Shown: piece after piece, positions 1-8,503 of the stretch
Numbering within the stretch: position 1 is the stretch's first letter
Layout: each line of letters opens with the position of its first letter
NCBI GenBank assembly: GCA_023430465.1
Contig: JAEZAM010000148.1
Coordinates: 1 to 33,375, forward strand
Reading direction: 5' to 3'
Length of the DNA stretch: 33,375 nt
From: Bacteroidota bacterium
Lineage (GTDB): Bacteria > Bacteroidota > Bacteroidia > Chitinophagales > Chitinophagaceae
The notes under the pieces: model-generated
The model's input: the letters and a program-made list of their open reading frames with translations, nothing else
Databases searched by the model: none
Told to the model about the DNA's origin: nothing
Position numbers and translations under genes: made by a program

Positions 1-44
1 CCCCCAGCCATCCAGCATCCAGGATCTCGCATCCCGCCCCCAGC
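1..44. repeat. Short CATCCAG-rich repeat tract
   Basis: This C-rich tract beyond the end of the adenine deaminase gene contains CATCCAGCATCCAG and related short units. The same units recur in the repeat block at 9740-10020 and, as CATCCAGTACCCAG, near 33262. It is probably the edge of an interspersed repeat cut by the window boundary. Confidence 0.5.
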
Positions 45-1712
45 CTACCCTATGAGACGAAATTCGTCCCCATCAAACAATCCCCGATCACTCAATTTCA
101 AATGTGGTATCACCAACAATGCCATAAAGGAAAGTGTCATAAACGGTGAGCCCAATGTGGAACCAAGTGCTTTCGCCGCGGCATCGATCTGTGCATAACG
201 CTGCGCCACTTCATAGCCATCTTCAGCACTCATAAGCCCGGCAACAGGCAGGGCAAGCAACTGCTCTTCCCGGCCATTTACCAGGCTCACTCCGCCTTTG
301 CTGTCAATTACAAGATTAACGGCCCGGGCGATGCTATCATCATCGGCGCCCACCGCTACGATATTATGACTGTCATGCGCTACGGAAGAGGCAATTGCTC
401 CCGACTTCAGCCCAAAATTGTTGATGAAGGCAATAGCCGGGGGCGCATCCTGGTAGCGGTTCACTACTACGATCTTCAGGATATCATTGGCCACATCCTG
501 TACCCATTGCCCCATCTCGATTTTTCCCTTCATCATTTTCTTATTCGTGATGAGTTGGCCATCCAGTGCCTCGATGACTGGTATGGTAAGGGGATCATGA
601 TGGCTGGTGGCCGGCGGTGTGGTGTCGGTTGACATGACTCGGAAATCTTCCGCGGTTTTTTCCTTACAATTAAAATTGTTTACAGGATTAGAAGCCGTTC
701 TTTCGATGAGGCTTACGCCATTTTCACTTACGAGCCGCCCGTTGATGTAGGTGTTGACAACTTCAAATTGTTCGAGGTCGGATACGATCACGAAATCGGC
801 AGGATCACCAGCCCGCAGCATACCCACTTCAAGATTATAGTGAAGGACGGGATTGATACAAGCCGCTTTCAACACATGAAAAAGGGGAATGCCTTTACGA
901 ACCGCGCGCGCACAGAGTTCGTTGATGTGGCCGGAGAGCAGGCTGTCAGGGTGTTTATCATCACTGCAAAACATCACCTGGTTGGGATATTCATGCAGCA
1001 ATTCTATCAATGCATCGAAATTGCGGGCAGCGCTGCCTTCGCGGATAAGGATCTTCATACCGCCCTGGAGTTTATCCAGTGCTTCTTCTGCGGTGAAACA
1101 TTCGTGATCCGTGCTGATGCCTGCTGCAATGTATTGTCGCGCAGTCTCGCCGCGCAGACCCGGTGCATGACCGTCTACCGGTTTGCTATGACGATGAGCG
1201 GCTGCTATCTTTTTCATCACTTCCGCATCTTCATGCAGCACACCGGGAAAATTCATCATCTCGCTCAGGTAGCGAATTTCTTTTCGTTGCAGTAATTTAT
1301 CTACATCATCTGCATCCAGGGAGGCGCCTGCAGTTTCAAAAGTGGTGGCGGGCACACAACTCGGTGCGCCGAAATTGAATTTGAATGGGACGGTGTTACC
1401 ATTCTCTATCATGAATTCAACGCCTTTCATCCCGCAGACATTGGCGATCTCATGCGGATCACTCACCGTCGCCACGGTTCCATGAACAACCGCGAGCCGG
1501 GCGAACTCGGAAGGTATCAGCATCGAGCTTTCTATATGTACGTGACTATCGATAAACCCGGGGACGATATACCCGTTTGCACCCGCCGGCAGTTCCGGTA
1601 ATTCGCTGATCGCTTTGATCGAACCGTCACTCACCGTGATCGTGGCGGGGTAGATCCGTTCGGTATGAACATCTGCCAGCATGCCTGTAATATAGAATTC
1701 CCTGTTTTCCAT
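45..1712 (-). CDS. ade: Adenine deaminase
   Basis: This 555-residue protein is an amidohydrolase-superfamily adenine deaminase (adenine to hypoxanthine plus ammonia), a cytosolic purine salvage enzyme. The metal-binding motif PGFIDSHVHIESSM is at residues 51-64 with His57 and His59. Further landmarks are VDGHAPGL, STDHECFTAEEA and CSDDKHPD in the barrel. The C-terminal part carries the adenine deaminase-specific domain with the IAFINNFGLKSGAIASSVAHDSHN region. The length matches the family. The ATG at 1712 is chosen because the protein begins normally there and a TAACTTCG box lies four bases upstream. It stands alone, divergent from the desaturase gene. Confidence 0.95.
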   Translation of the reverse strand: MENREFYITGMLADVHTERIYPATITVSDGSIKAISELPELPAGANGYIVPGFIDSHVHIESSMLIPSEFARLAVVHGTVATVSDPHEIANVCGMKGVEFMIENGNTVPFKFNFGAPSCVPATTFETAGASLDADDVDKLLQRKEIRYLSEMMNFPGVLHEDAEVMKKIAAAHRHSKPVDGHAPGLRGETARQYIAAGISTDHECFTAEEALDKLQGGMKILIREGSAARNFDALIELLHEYPNQVMFCSDDKHPDSLLSGHINELCARAVRKGIPLFHVLKAACINPVLHYNLEVGMLRAGDPADFVIVSDLEQFEVVNTYINGRLVSENGVSLIERTASNPVNNFNCKEKTAEDFRVMSTDTTPPATSHHDPLTIPVIEALDGQLITNKKMMKGKIEMGQWVQDVANDILKIVVVNRYQDAPPAIAFINNFGLKSGAIASSVAHDSHNIVAVGADDDSIARAVNLVIDSKGGVSLVNGREEQLLALPVAGLMSAEDGYEVAQRYAQIDAAAKALGSTLGSPFMTLSFMALLVIPHLKLSDRGLFDGDEFRLIG

Positions 1713-1716
1713 TCCA

Positions 1717-1724
1717 CGAAGTTA
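1717..1724 (-). promoter_or_regulatory. -7 box, ade (TAACTTCG)
   Basis: The minus strand reads TAACTTCG, one mismatch from the Bacteroidota -7 consensus TAnnTTTG. Four bases separate it from the ade ATG, so the predicted transcript has essentially no leader. No clear -33 element was identified. Confidence 0.4.
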
Positions 1725-1886
1725 GGCAGCAGGAAGTTCCGGGAAACGACTTTGAGACTGCCCATAGCTGCTATGTTAATTTACCAGCATTACAGCCATT
1801 CTTTAGCTGCCGGGGCCAGATTTTCCTGAGATTAGGCCTATATTGCGAGGAGTTTATTTCCAGTATCTAAATCTCTTCTGAATTTC

Positions 1887-2984
1887 ATGGCTAAGGTAAC
1901 ATTCAATAACAGGAACAATGTTTTCTATACCGCTTTAAAAGCTAAAGTGGACAATTACTTCCGGGAAAACAATCTTCGCAAAACGGGCAACTGGAAACTC
2001 TACTCGAAAACCCTGATTCTCGTACCTTCTGCAATCGCTATATACATCATTCTGCTCACCGTCAGTATGCCCGCACTGCTGGCAGTTACCCTAGCTTCGT
2101 TGCTTGGTTTCATTGGTGCCAGCATTGGTTTTAATCTCATGCATGATGCCTGCCATGGCAGTTACTCCAGCAAAAAATGGGTCAATGAGCTTGTTGGCTA
2201 CTCCCTGAATGCGCTGGGTGGAAATGCATTTATCTGGAAATTCAAGCATAACATCATCCATCACACGTATACAAATGTGGACGGTGTTGATGATGACATT
2301 GCCAAGAGCCCGCTCATGCGGCAGTGTGCTTCACAGAAATGGGTGCCTGCACACCGCTTTCAGCACATCTACGTAGTACTGGTATATGCGATCTCCTCCT
2401 TCGCATGGGTGTTCATCATGGATTTCAATAAATACTTTTCAAAGCGTGTCTATACAACCCCATTGCAGAAAATGAGCATGAGGGAGCACCTGGTGTTTTG
2501 GGCCAGCAAATTGCTCTACATTCTTTTTTATATCGTAATACCCGTCAGCGTGGTAGGTTGGGGCGCCTGGGCGATTGGTTTTGCGGCTATGCACGTTACA
2601 CTCGGTCTTTCACTAGCGCTGGTATTCCAACTCGCACACGTTGTGGAGCATGTGGAGTTTGAAGCGACGATGGGCATGGATCAGTTGCTTATTGAAAATG
2701 AGTGGGCCATCCACCAGGTGAAGACCACAGCGAATTTCGCCCCAGACAGCTTTTTCGTCAACTGGTATGTTGGTGGACTTAACTACCAGGTGGAACATCA
2801 CCTTTTTCCGAGGATCAGTCATATTCATTATCCTGCAATCAGCAAGCTGGTGCAGGAGACCTGCATGGAGTTCGGACTTCCGTATCATACTTTCCCTACG
2901 ATGCGCCAGTCGATGGTGTCACATTTCCGGATGATGAAGGAACTCGGCAAGCGGCCGAAGGATCCGGTTCCGGCCATGGCTTAA
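1887..2984 (+). CDS. Membrane fatty acid desaturase (acyl-CoA/acyl-lipid type)
   Basis: This 365-residue integral membrane di-iron desaturase has the three histidine boxes of the family: HDACH at residues 86-90, HNIIHH at 121-126 and QVEHH at 301-305. A Q in front of EHH in the third box is typical of front-end (delta-6-like) desaturases. No cytochrome b5 domain is present, so electrons must come from a separate donor. Hydrophobic segments lie at about 42-62, 64-84, 154-176 and 205-250. The predicted role is introduction of a double bond into membrane fatty acids; regiospecificity cannot be read from sequence. Its stop overlaps the convergent trmD stop in a shared TTAA. Confidence 0.92.
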   Translation: MAKVTFNNRNNVFYTALKAKVDNYFRENNLRKTGNWKLYSKTLILVPSAIAIYIILLTVSMPALLAVTLASLLGFIGASIGFNLMHDACHGSYSSKKWVNELVGYSLNALGGNAFIWKFKHNIIHHTYTNVDGVDDDIAKSPLMRQCASQKWVPAHRFQHIYVVLVYAISSFAWVFIMDFNKYFSKRVYTTPLQKMSMREHLVFWASKLLYILFYIVIPVSVVGWGAWAIGFAAMHVTLGLSLALVFQLAHVVEHVEFEATMGMDQLLIENEWAIHQVKTTANFAPDSFFVNWYVGGLNYQVEHHLFPRISHIHYPAISKLVQETCMEFGLPYHTFPTMRQSMVSHFRMMKELGKRPKDPVPAMA

Positions 2985-3658
2985 TCCCTGAAGATATCCG
3001 GTCTTCTTTCTTTCGTACGCTGCAGTGCCTGTTCATGCCGCCACTCATCGATCTTGCGGTGGTCACCGCTCATCAGGACATCCGGTACTTTCATGCCTTC
3101 AAATTCAACCGGCCTGGTATAGACAGGTGGGGCAAGCATATCATCCTGGAAGGAATCGAACAGGGCAGAAGTTTCATCATTCAATACGCCGGGTAACAGG
3201 CGACCAATGGCATCTACCAGCACCGCTGCTGCCAGTTCGCCGCCGCTGAGCACATAATCACCAATGGAGATCTCCCTGGTTACGTATTTCTCGCGGATGC
3301 GTTCATCGATCCCTTTGTAATGCCCGCAAATCAGCAGCAGGTTGCCTTTCAGCGAAAGACTGTTGGCGATTTTCTGGTTCAGCGTTTCACCATCCGGTGT
3401 GAGGTAAATGATGTCATCGAACTTCCTGTCCGATGAAAGTTCCGTTATCGCGCGGGCGAGTGGCTCGCACATCATCACCATTCCTGCGCCGCCACCGTAC
3501 TGATAATCATCAACCATTCCATATTCATTCACGGCCCATTTGCGCAACTGGTGCACACGCACGGTAAGCAGTCCCTTGTCCTGCGCACGTTTCATGATGC
3601 TATGTTCAAAAGGGCTGGTAAGAAGTTCGGGCAGAACGGTGAGAATGTCGATATGCAT
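2981..3658 (-). CDS. trmD: tRNA (guanine-N1-)-methyltransferase TrmD
   Basis: This 225-residue SPOUT-fold enzyme methylates G37 of tRNAs at N1 using S-adenosylmethionine, which prevents frameshifting. The knot region is visible as YLTPDG, LLICGHYKGIDERI and EISIGDYVLSGGELAA, and the C-terminal domain ends with ERRPDIFRD. Length is slightly below the E. coli enzyme but normal for the phylum. The ribosomal protein genes that often neighbour trmD elsewhere are absent. A perfect TATCTTTG box lies four bases before the ATG. Confidence 0.96.
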   Translation of the reverse strand: MHIDILTVLPELLTSPFEHSIMKRAQDKGLLTVRVHQLRKWAVNEYGMVDDYQYGGGAGMVMMCEPLARAITELSSDRKFDDIIYLTPDGETLNQKIANSLSLKGNLLLICGHYKGIDERIREKYVTREISIGDYVLSGGELAAAVLVDAIGRLLPGVLNDETSALFDSFQDDMLAPPVYTRPVEFEGMKVPDVLMSGDHRKIDEWRHEQALQRTKERRPDIFRD

Positions 3659-3662
3659 GCCG

Positions 3663-3670
3663 CAAAGATA
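3663..3670 (-). promoter_or_regulatory. -7 box, trmD (TATCTTTG)
   Basis: The minus strand has a perfect TAnnTTTG match (TATCTTTG) with four bases between it and the trmD start codon. Transcription from it would begin at or within a base of the A of ATG. No TTTG at the usual -33 distance was found, so the call rests on the -7 box alone. Confidence 0.5.
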
Positions 3671-3676
3671 ATCGTA

Positions 3677-4054
3677 TCAGGTACCCGATATCCTGACTTT
3701 GGTGCTGGTGAGTTGCCCGGCAGGATCTTCGGCGATCACTCTGATCTCGTAGCTGATGCCCGCTGCCACGGTAAAGGGCTGGTTAACGACATAAGCAGCG
3801 CCTCCGGGATGGATATGCAGATGAAGGGCTTCTGCAGAGGTATTGAGGTTGATGATCTCCAGGTGCACCTCTTTCAAATAATTATTATCCGTGATGTTCG
3901 CCTTGATAAAGATCTGCGTGCCTCCGGGGACAGTGCTATTGTCAGCCGGTTCGGTCACGGTCACGACCGGTGCCTCGCGATCGTCATTGCCACCCGAATT
4001 TTTCGAGCAACCAAATGCTAACAGACAGCAAAGAATTAAAATCCGGAAGTGCAT
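3677..4054 (-). CDS. Small Ig-like lipoprotein (possibly DUF4625-like)
   Basis: This 125-residue protein starts with a lipoprotein-type signal (MHFRILILCCLLAFGC, lipid-modified Cys predicted at 16). A short linker with acidic residues (NSGGNDDREAP) follows, then one beta-rich domain with the phrases VTVTEPADNSTVPGGTQIFIK and AEDPAGQLTSTKVRISG typical of bacterial Ig-like folds. The DNNYLKEVHLEI and HLHIHPG stretches resemble DUF4625 lipoproteins of Bacteroidota, but I could not confirm that family. It is probably outer-membrane anchored. It lies 18 bases upstream of trmD on the same strand. Function is unknown. Confidence 0.75.
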   Translation of the reverse strand: MHFRILILCCLLAFGCSKNSGGNDDREAPVVTVTEPADNSTVPGGTQIFIKANITDNNYLKEVHLEIINLNTSAEALHLHIHPGGAAYVVNQPFTVAAGISYEIRVIAEDPAGQLTSTKVRISGT

Positions 4055-4086
4055 GGTTTATGTAAAATACAAAAAAAATGAGCAGA

Positions 4087-4473
4087 TCAGTCTTCGAGGA
4101 AGTCGTCCAGTTCCCGCCGTTCTTTTTTCGTCGGCCGCCCGATCTTGCTCTGGCGTTTACCCGTGTGGAAGCTCGCCGCCTGGAACTGCAGGCGCTCGAG
4201 TTCTTCCGCCGGTGTGATATCGATATAGTTCTTGATGGCTTCGCTATGAGCGACGCGTTTTTCCAGCAGGCCGGTCACTTTTATCCGCCATCGTTTAGCT
4301 TCGGTCTTCACTTCGTATTCATCACCAAGGCTGACATTCTTTGCTGCCTTCACGGCGGTGCCTTCATATTTTACCTTGCCACTGTCGCAGGCCGCGGCCG
4401 CCATGGTCCTTGTTTTGAAGAGACGAATGGCCCAGAGGTATTTGTCTAAACGGAGTTTCTCTTTTGAAGGCAT
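4087..4473 (-). CDS. S4-domain RNA-binding protein (Hsp15 family)
   Basis: This 128-residue protein has an S4 RNA-binding domain at about residues 7-70, opening LRLDKYLWAIRLFKTRTMA as in Hsp15/HslR. It ends with a basic and acidic tail containing GRPTKKERRELDDFLED, also typical of the Hsp15 family. E. coli Hsp15 binds stalled 50S subunits carrying nascent chains, and a similar ribosome-rescue role is inferred here. The gene stands alone between the lipoprotein and an A-rich repeat element; it has no recognisable -7 box directly upstream. Confidence 0.9.
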   Translation of the reverse strand: MPSKEKLRLDKYLWAIRLFKTRTMAAAACDSGKVKYEGTAVKAAKNVSLGDEYEVKTEAKRWRIKVTGLLEKRVAHSEAIKNYIDITPAEELERLQFQAASFHTGKRQSKIGRPTKKERRELDDFLED

Positions 4474-4484
4474 GGCGTGAACAA

Positions 4485-4592
4485 TTAAAAACTAAAAATT
4501 CGAAACTTAAAAACTTCTATGCTTCGACATCCTGAAGGATGGTATCGATAGGGGATAGTTTCTAGTTTTAAATTTTGACTTTTGAATTTTAG
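4485..4592. repeat. Inverted A-tract heptad arrays around a small hairpin
   Basis: An A-rich arm at about 4487-4519 and a T-rich arm at about 4559-4587 each show an approximate 7-base period and are roughly inverted relative to each other. Between them lies a segment with the hairpin CATCCT-GA-AGGATG near 4529-4542. Read on the minus strand, the T-rich arm is made of AAAATTC, AAAAGTC and AAAATTT units and begins just after the M20 dipeptidase stop. The AAAAGTC unit is identical to one in the array at 9564-9619. Confidence 0.5.
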
Positions 4593-4594
4593 CC

Positions 4595-5956
4595 TCATTC
4601 CGCAAAATACTTATGGAAATAAGGGATCGTTTCAATTCCCTTGTAATAGTTCTCGATGTTATATTTTTCATTCGGGCTATGCAGGTTGTCATTGTCCAGT
4701 CCGAAGCCCATGAACACGATCTTGATGCCCAATTCCTTTTCCAGGATCGAACAGATGGGGATACTTCCACCACCGCGGACTGGAATAGGAGCTTTGCCAA
4801 ATGTTGCCTCAACAGCTTTGGATGCCGACTGGTAGCCCTTGCTATCGATTGGTGTCATGTAAGGTTCCCCGCCATGATGAAGTTCTGCTTTTACCTCCAC
4901 CGACTTTGGCGCGATTGATTTGAAATAGTTCAGCAGTATCTCCGTGATCTTATCGGAAGTCTGGTTAGGAACAAGCCGCGCTGATATTTTAGCATAGGCC
5001 TTTGAGGGCAAAACAGTTTTTGCACCTTCGCCTGTATAGCCACCCCAGATACCATTCACTTCCAGTGTAGGGCGAATGCCTGTACGCTCATACGTGGTGT
5101 ATCCTTTTTCACCCCATAATTCTTTTACACCAAGTTCTTCGCTGTATTCCTTTTCATCGTAAGGCGCACGGTTGAGAAGTTCGCGTTCTTCTTTTGTCGC
5201 CTCGGCAACATCGTCGTAGAAGCCCGGGATGGTGATATGATTATTCTCGTCATGGCAGCTCGCGATCATTTTTGCCAGTATCGTGATGGGGTTTGCCACG
5301 GCGCCACCATAAGTGCCACTGTGGAGGTCCCGGTTGGCGCCGGTCACCTCTACCTGGATATAACTGAGTCCGCGGACACCCGTATCCAGTGAGGGATTTT
5401 CCATGCTAAGCATGGAACTGTCACTGATGAGGATCACATCGGCTTTGAGTAATTCTTTATTTGCCGCTACAAATTTGCCCAGGTTAGGCGATCCCACTTC
5501 TTCCTCACCTTCGATAAGGAACTTGATATTGGTAGCCATGGTATTTGTTTTTACCATGATCTCAAGTGCTTTCACGTGCATGTAGAACTGGCCCTTATCG
5601 TCTGCTGATCCGCGCGCGTACACTTTACCATCTTTGATCACGGGGTCGAAAGGACCGCTGTGCCAGAGTTCCAATGGCTCTGGCGGTTGCACATCATAGT
5701 GACCGTATACCAGGACAGTGGGTTTTGAGGGATCGATGATCTTTTCACCAAACACTACAGGATAACCATCTGTAGCCAGCACTTCAGCATTGTCGCAGCC
5801 CGCGTCGATCAGGCTTTTCTTGACGGCATGAGCACATTTTTCCATATCCGCTTTGTGTTCTGTTTTTGCGCTGACAGAAGGTATGCGGAGGAGTTCGAGC
5901 ATTTCCTCGAGGAAGCGCTGTTCATGCTGTTTCTGATAATCTTTCCAGGCTTGCAT
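4595..5956 (-). CDS. M20 family dipeptidase
   Basis: This 453-residue di-zinc peptidase belongs to the M20 CNDP/DapE-like group. Zinc-site motifs are GHYDVQPPEP (His86, Asp88), GSADDKGQ (Asp119) and EGEEEVGS (catalytic Glu near 151), with LHSPNE close to the C terminus. The dimerisation insert contains LHSGTYGGAVANP. No signal peptide is visible, so a cytosolic peptidase acting on dipeptides or small peptides is expected; exact substrates cannot be read. The ATG at 5956 begins the canonical N-terminal helix. It is transcribed alone, and a heptad repeat begins just after its stop. Confidence 0.93.
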   Translation of the reverse strand: MQAWKDYQKQHEQRFLEEMLELLRIPSVSAKTEHKADMEKCAHAVKKSLIDAGCDNAEVLATDGYPVVFGEKIIDPSKPTVLVYGHYDVQPPEPLELWHSGPFDPVIKDGKVYARGSADDKGQFYMHVKALEIMVKTNTMATNIKFLIEGEEEVGSPNLGKFVAANKELLKADVILISDSSMLSMENPSLDTGVRGLSYIQVEVTGANRDLHSGTYGGAVANPITILAKMIASCHDENNHITIPGFYDDVAEATKEERELLNRAPYDEKEYSEELGVKELWGEKGYTTYERTGIRPTLEVNGIWGGYTGEGAKTVLPSKAYAKISARLVPNQTSDKITEILLNYFKSIAPKSVEVKAELHHGGEPYMTPIDSKGYQSASKAVEATFGKAPIPVRGGGSIPICSILEKELGIKIVFMGFGLDNDNLHSPNEKYNIENYYKGIETIPYFHKYFAE

Positions 5957-6003
5957 AGTTATATTTTTTTGTAGGGAATGGGTGGCGAAGATACTGCATT
6001 CCC

Positions 6004-6327
6004 TTAAACAGGCAGGAAGCCCCGGGGATATTCAAGGACCTCAAAGTGAGTGACAAACTCGTCCATTTGAATGAGAAAATCCAGGTCGGCGGGGTAGTAC
6101 CTGGCCCGCTCAAAATCTTCGCCTGCAAAAGCCTTGATGGAATCATAATCTTTCCAGAAAGTGAGGGTCTGGAATTCCGTGGTGTTTTCGTGCTTTTTCA
6201 TCAACAGGCATACGCCAAGGTTCCCGGGTGTGGAAGAATAATCTTTCAAACCCGTATCGCGCAGGTATTGGTGATAGGCTTCAGCTTTTTGCGGCGGCAC
6301 CTCACCCCGCCAGATACGGGCGATCAT
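6004..6327 (-). CDS. Antibiotic biosynthesis monooxygenase-like (ABM fold) protein
   Basis: This 107-residue protein begins MIARIWRGEVPPQKAEAYHQYL and contains TLTFWKDYDSIKAFAGEDFERARYYPADLDFLI, a layout typical of dimeric alpha-beta-barrel ABM domain proteins. Such proteins include small cofactor-free monooxygenases and haem-degrading enzymes, but many have no known role. The start codon overlaps the stop of the EamA gene by four bases (ATGA), which implies translational coupling. Substrate is unknown. Confidence 0.8.
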   Translation of the reverse strand: MIARIWRGEVPPQKAEAYHQYLRDTGLKDYSSTPGNLGVCLLMKKHENTTEFQTLTFWKDYDSIKAFAGEDFERARYYPADLDFLIQMDEFVTHFEVLEYPRGFLPV

Positions 6328-7238
6328 GACTGTTTGTTTTTTGTGAGGGTAACAAGAATTACGCCGGCGAGGATAATAGCCAGGGCGATTACCTGCATCC
6401 GCGTGATCGTTTCATCAGCGATGAGCCAGCCGAGAAACACAGCTACCACGGGATTTACATAGGCATAGGTCCCAACCACGGCGGGTGAGCGGACACTTAG
6501 TAACCATACATAGGACATGTAGCCAACGAGGGACCCGAAGAATATGAGGTATCCCATGGCGAGCCACCCGGACGTGCCGATGGATGCAGGCGCAAACCCG
6601 CGATGTTCACCCGAAATGAATCCTGCGATCATAGCTGCAATCCCTGCTGCCATCATCTGCACAGCGGCTTTCATGGCGGTAGAGCCCTCCATCTTGCGGT
6701 ATTTTGCATATAGTGATCCGATGGCCCATGACACGGTTCCCGCCATCAACACCAACACACTGGTGATCACCATCCCGTTGCTTTTGGGGATCATTTTTCT
6801 GTCGCCGAAAAGAACCAGCACGCCCGCAAATCCGAAGATCAACCCGAGTATGATCCCTGGGTTGCGAAAGTTGGTGCGCCAGTGCTTCCTGTCCAGCAAT
6901 ACAAACCATATCGGGACGGTGGCAACGATAATGGCTGCAAGACCGCTGGGTATATACTGCTCCACCCAGGCAACGGCACCGGTACCAACAAACAGCATGA
7001 GTACGCCGCTCAATGAAATTCTTCCAAGGGAGGCTGCCGGGGGTAATCTTTCACCCCGAAAGTGAAGGAATAGATAGATCAGCAGGCCTGCGGTTAGAAA
7101 TCTTCCCCCAGACATGAACATGGGCGGGATGTCATGGATGGCAAACAACACCGCGAGGTAGGTAGAACCCCAGATTATATAAATTGCCGCAAACGCGAGG
7201 ATGATGAGTAACTGAGCCGGTCTGTTGGTTGAAGCCAT
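6324..7238 (-). CDS. EamA/DMT family transporter
   Basis: This inner membrane protein of about 304 residues has roughly ten hydrophobic helices arranged as two EamA repeats. The first helix contains AFAAIYIIWGSTYLAVLFAI, a classic opening of the drug/metabolite transporter superfamily, and the last is VIALAIILAGVILVTLTK. An open frame extends to a TTG at 7265, but that TTG sits in a TTTTTG tract that looks like promoter sequence, so ATG 7238 (or 7253) is preferred. Substrate cannot be assigned; amino acid or metabolite efflux is the common role. It is coupled to the downstream ABM gene. Confidence 0.88.
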   Translation of the reverse strand: MASTNRPAQLLIILAFAAIYIIWGSTYLAVLFAIHDIPPMFMSGGRFLTAGLLIYLFLHFRGERLPPAASLGRISLSGVLMLFVGTGAVAWVEQYIPSGLAAIIVATVPIWFVLLDRKHWRTNFRNPGIILGLIFGFAGVLVLFGDRKMIPKSNGMVITSVLVLMAGTVSWAIGSLYAKYRKMEGSTAMKAAVQMMAAGIAAMIAGFISGEHRGFAPASIGTSGWLAMGYLIFFGSLVGYMSYVWLLSVRSPAVVGTYAYVNPVVAVFLGWLIADETITRMQVIALAIILAGVILVTLTKNKQS

Positions 7239-7277
7239 GTGCGCGTATTGCATCTGGTTGGTCAAAAATTATACCTT

Positions 7278-8438
7278 TCATTTTTTTCGCTTGCGCAATG
7301 CACTGGCTTTTGCCACCGCAGCGGCACCAAACTGGTCCTTGATCTTGTCGACGGCTTTGTAAAGGTTCAGCTTTTCCTCGTTGTCGTTGAACAGGTTCAT
7401 CTGCATCGTGAATGGAATTAACTGACTGAACCTGACACCGATCAGCCGCACCGGCTGGCCTTTGCGATATAGCTTCTGGAAAAGTGCTTTTGTCTTTGCG
7501 ATGAGCTGGTCATCCAGCGCCGTATAATCGATGGTCTCCTGCCGGGAGGTTGTTTCAAAATCCGGATAGCGGATCTTTACAGTTACACAGCCGGTGAGTT
7601 TTTCATCCTGCCGGAGGTCGTAAGCCGTTCGCTCGGTAAGCCTTACCAGTTCTGCATTCAATTGCTCCGGGTCAGTGATGTTATCGTGAAATGTATTTTC
7701 CCTGCTCATGCTTTTTTGTTCCCAGTCGGTAGCGATCTCTGCAGAACCGATACCGTGGGCTTTTTGCCACAGTGATTGTCCAAAACTGCCGACATATTTC
7801 TCCAATAGTTCCACAGGTGTGCGTGCAATATCTTCGATGGTGTAGATCCCGAAGTTTTTGAGTTGTTGCTCTGTCTGCTTGCCTACACCATTTATCTTTT
7901 CTATTTTCAGCGGCCATAGAAACTCTTTTTCTTTGCCTCGAGGGATTTCAAGAAAACCATTAGGCTTCGCTTCGTTTGTGGCCATCTTGCTGATGAATTT
8001 TGCGGACGATAGTCCGCAGGAAATAGGCAGACCGGTTTCCCGGATTACGTCTTCCCGAACGGACCGTGTGTATTCGCCGACCTTGAAAAATTTATCCATA
8101 CCTGTGAGGTCGCAATAAAATTCATCGATCGATGCTTTCTCCAGCAGTGGTACTTTGGAGGCGATGATGTCAGTGACGATCCGGGAATACTTGCTGTATT
8201 CGCTGTGGCGGCCGTGGGCGATGATGGCTTGCGGGCACAGGCGCATTGCAGTGCGCATGGGCATGGCGGAATGAACCCCGAATTTTCTTGCCTCATAACT
8301 ACAGGTGGATACGACACCCCGTTCTGCACTACCACCAACAATGATAGGCTTTCCCTTCAGCGATGGATCATGGAGGATTTCGACGGCAACGAAAAATGAA
8401 TCGAGGTCAAAATGGGCAATATGACGGGGCTGTTCCAA
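7278..8438 (-). CDS. dinB: DNA polymerase IV (Y family)
   Basis: This 386-residue translesion polymerase has the catalytic motifs HFDLDSFFVAVE (Asp11) and KASIDEFYCDLTGMD (Asp105, Glu106), then a helix-hairpin-helix thumb (KINGVGKQTEQQLKNFGI) and a little-finger domain. QMNLF at residues 346-350 resembles the QxxLF clamp-binding pentapeptide but lies about 36 residues from the end rather than at the terminus. The start is a TTG at 8438 because the conserved first strand begins immediately after it; a TAAATTTA box precedes it by six bases. No LexA-type operator was recognised. Confidence 0.94.
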   Translation of the reverse strand: MEQPRHIAHFDLDSFFVAVEILHDPSLKGKPIIVGGSAERGVVSTCSYEARKFGVHSAMPMRTAMRLCPQAIIAHGRHSEYSKYSRIVTDIIASKVPLLEKASIDEFYCDLTGMDKFFKVGEYTRSVREDVIRETGLPISCGLSSAKFISKMATNEAKPNGFLEIPRGKEKEFLWPLKIEKINGVGKQTEQQLKNFGIYTIEDIARTPVELLEKYVGSFGQSLWQKAHGIGSAEIATDWEQKSMSRENTFHDNITDPEQLNAELVRLTERTAYDLRQDEKLTGCVTVKIRYPDFETTSRQETIDYTALDDQLIAKTKALFQKLYRKGQPVRLIGVRFSQLIPFTMQMNLFNDNEEKLNLYKAVDKIKDQFGAAAVAKASALRKRKK

Positions 8439-8491
8439 GACCGGTAAATTTAATCAAATTGCCGCAGCCCCGGGGAAACTGCAGACTGGCT

Positions 8492-8499
8492 TATATTTG
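8492..8499 (+). promoter_or_regulatory. -7 box, 8504 gene (TATATTTG)
   Basis: A perfect TAnnTTTG match (TATATTTG) lies four bases before the ATG at 8504, in the 65-base gap between the divergent dinB gene and this hypothetical gene. It predicts a transcript without a leader. No convincing -33 TTTG is present. Confidence 0.5.
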
Positions 8500-8503
8500 A
8501 AAG

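Noticed and set aside
768..1295. 175-residue ORF antisense to adenine deaminase
   Set aside because: It overlaps conserved coding sequence on the other strand and resembles no protein family.
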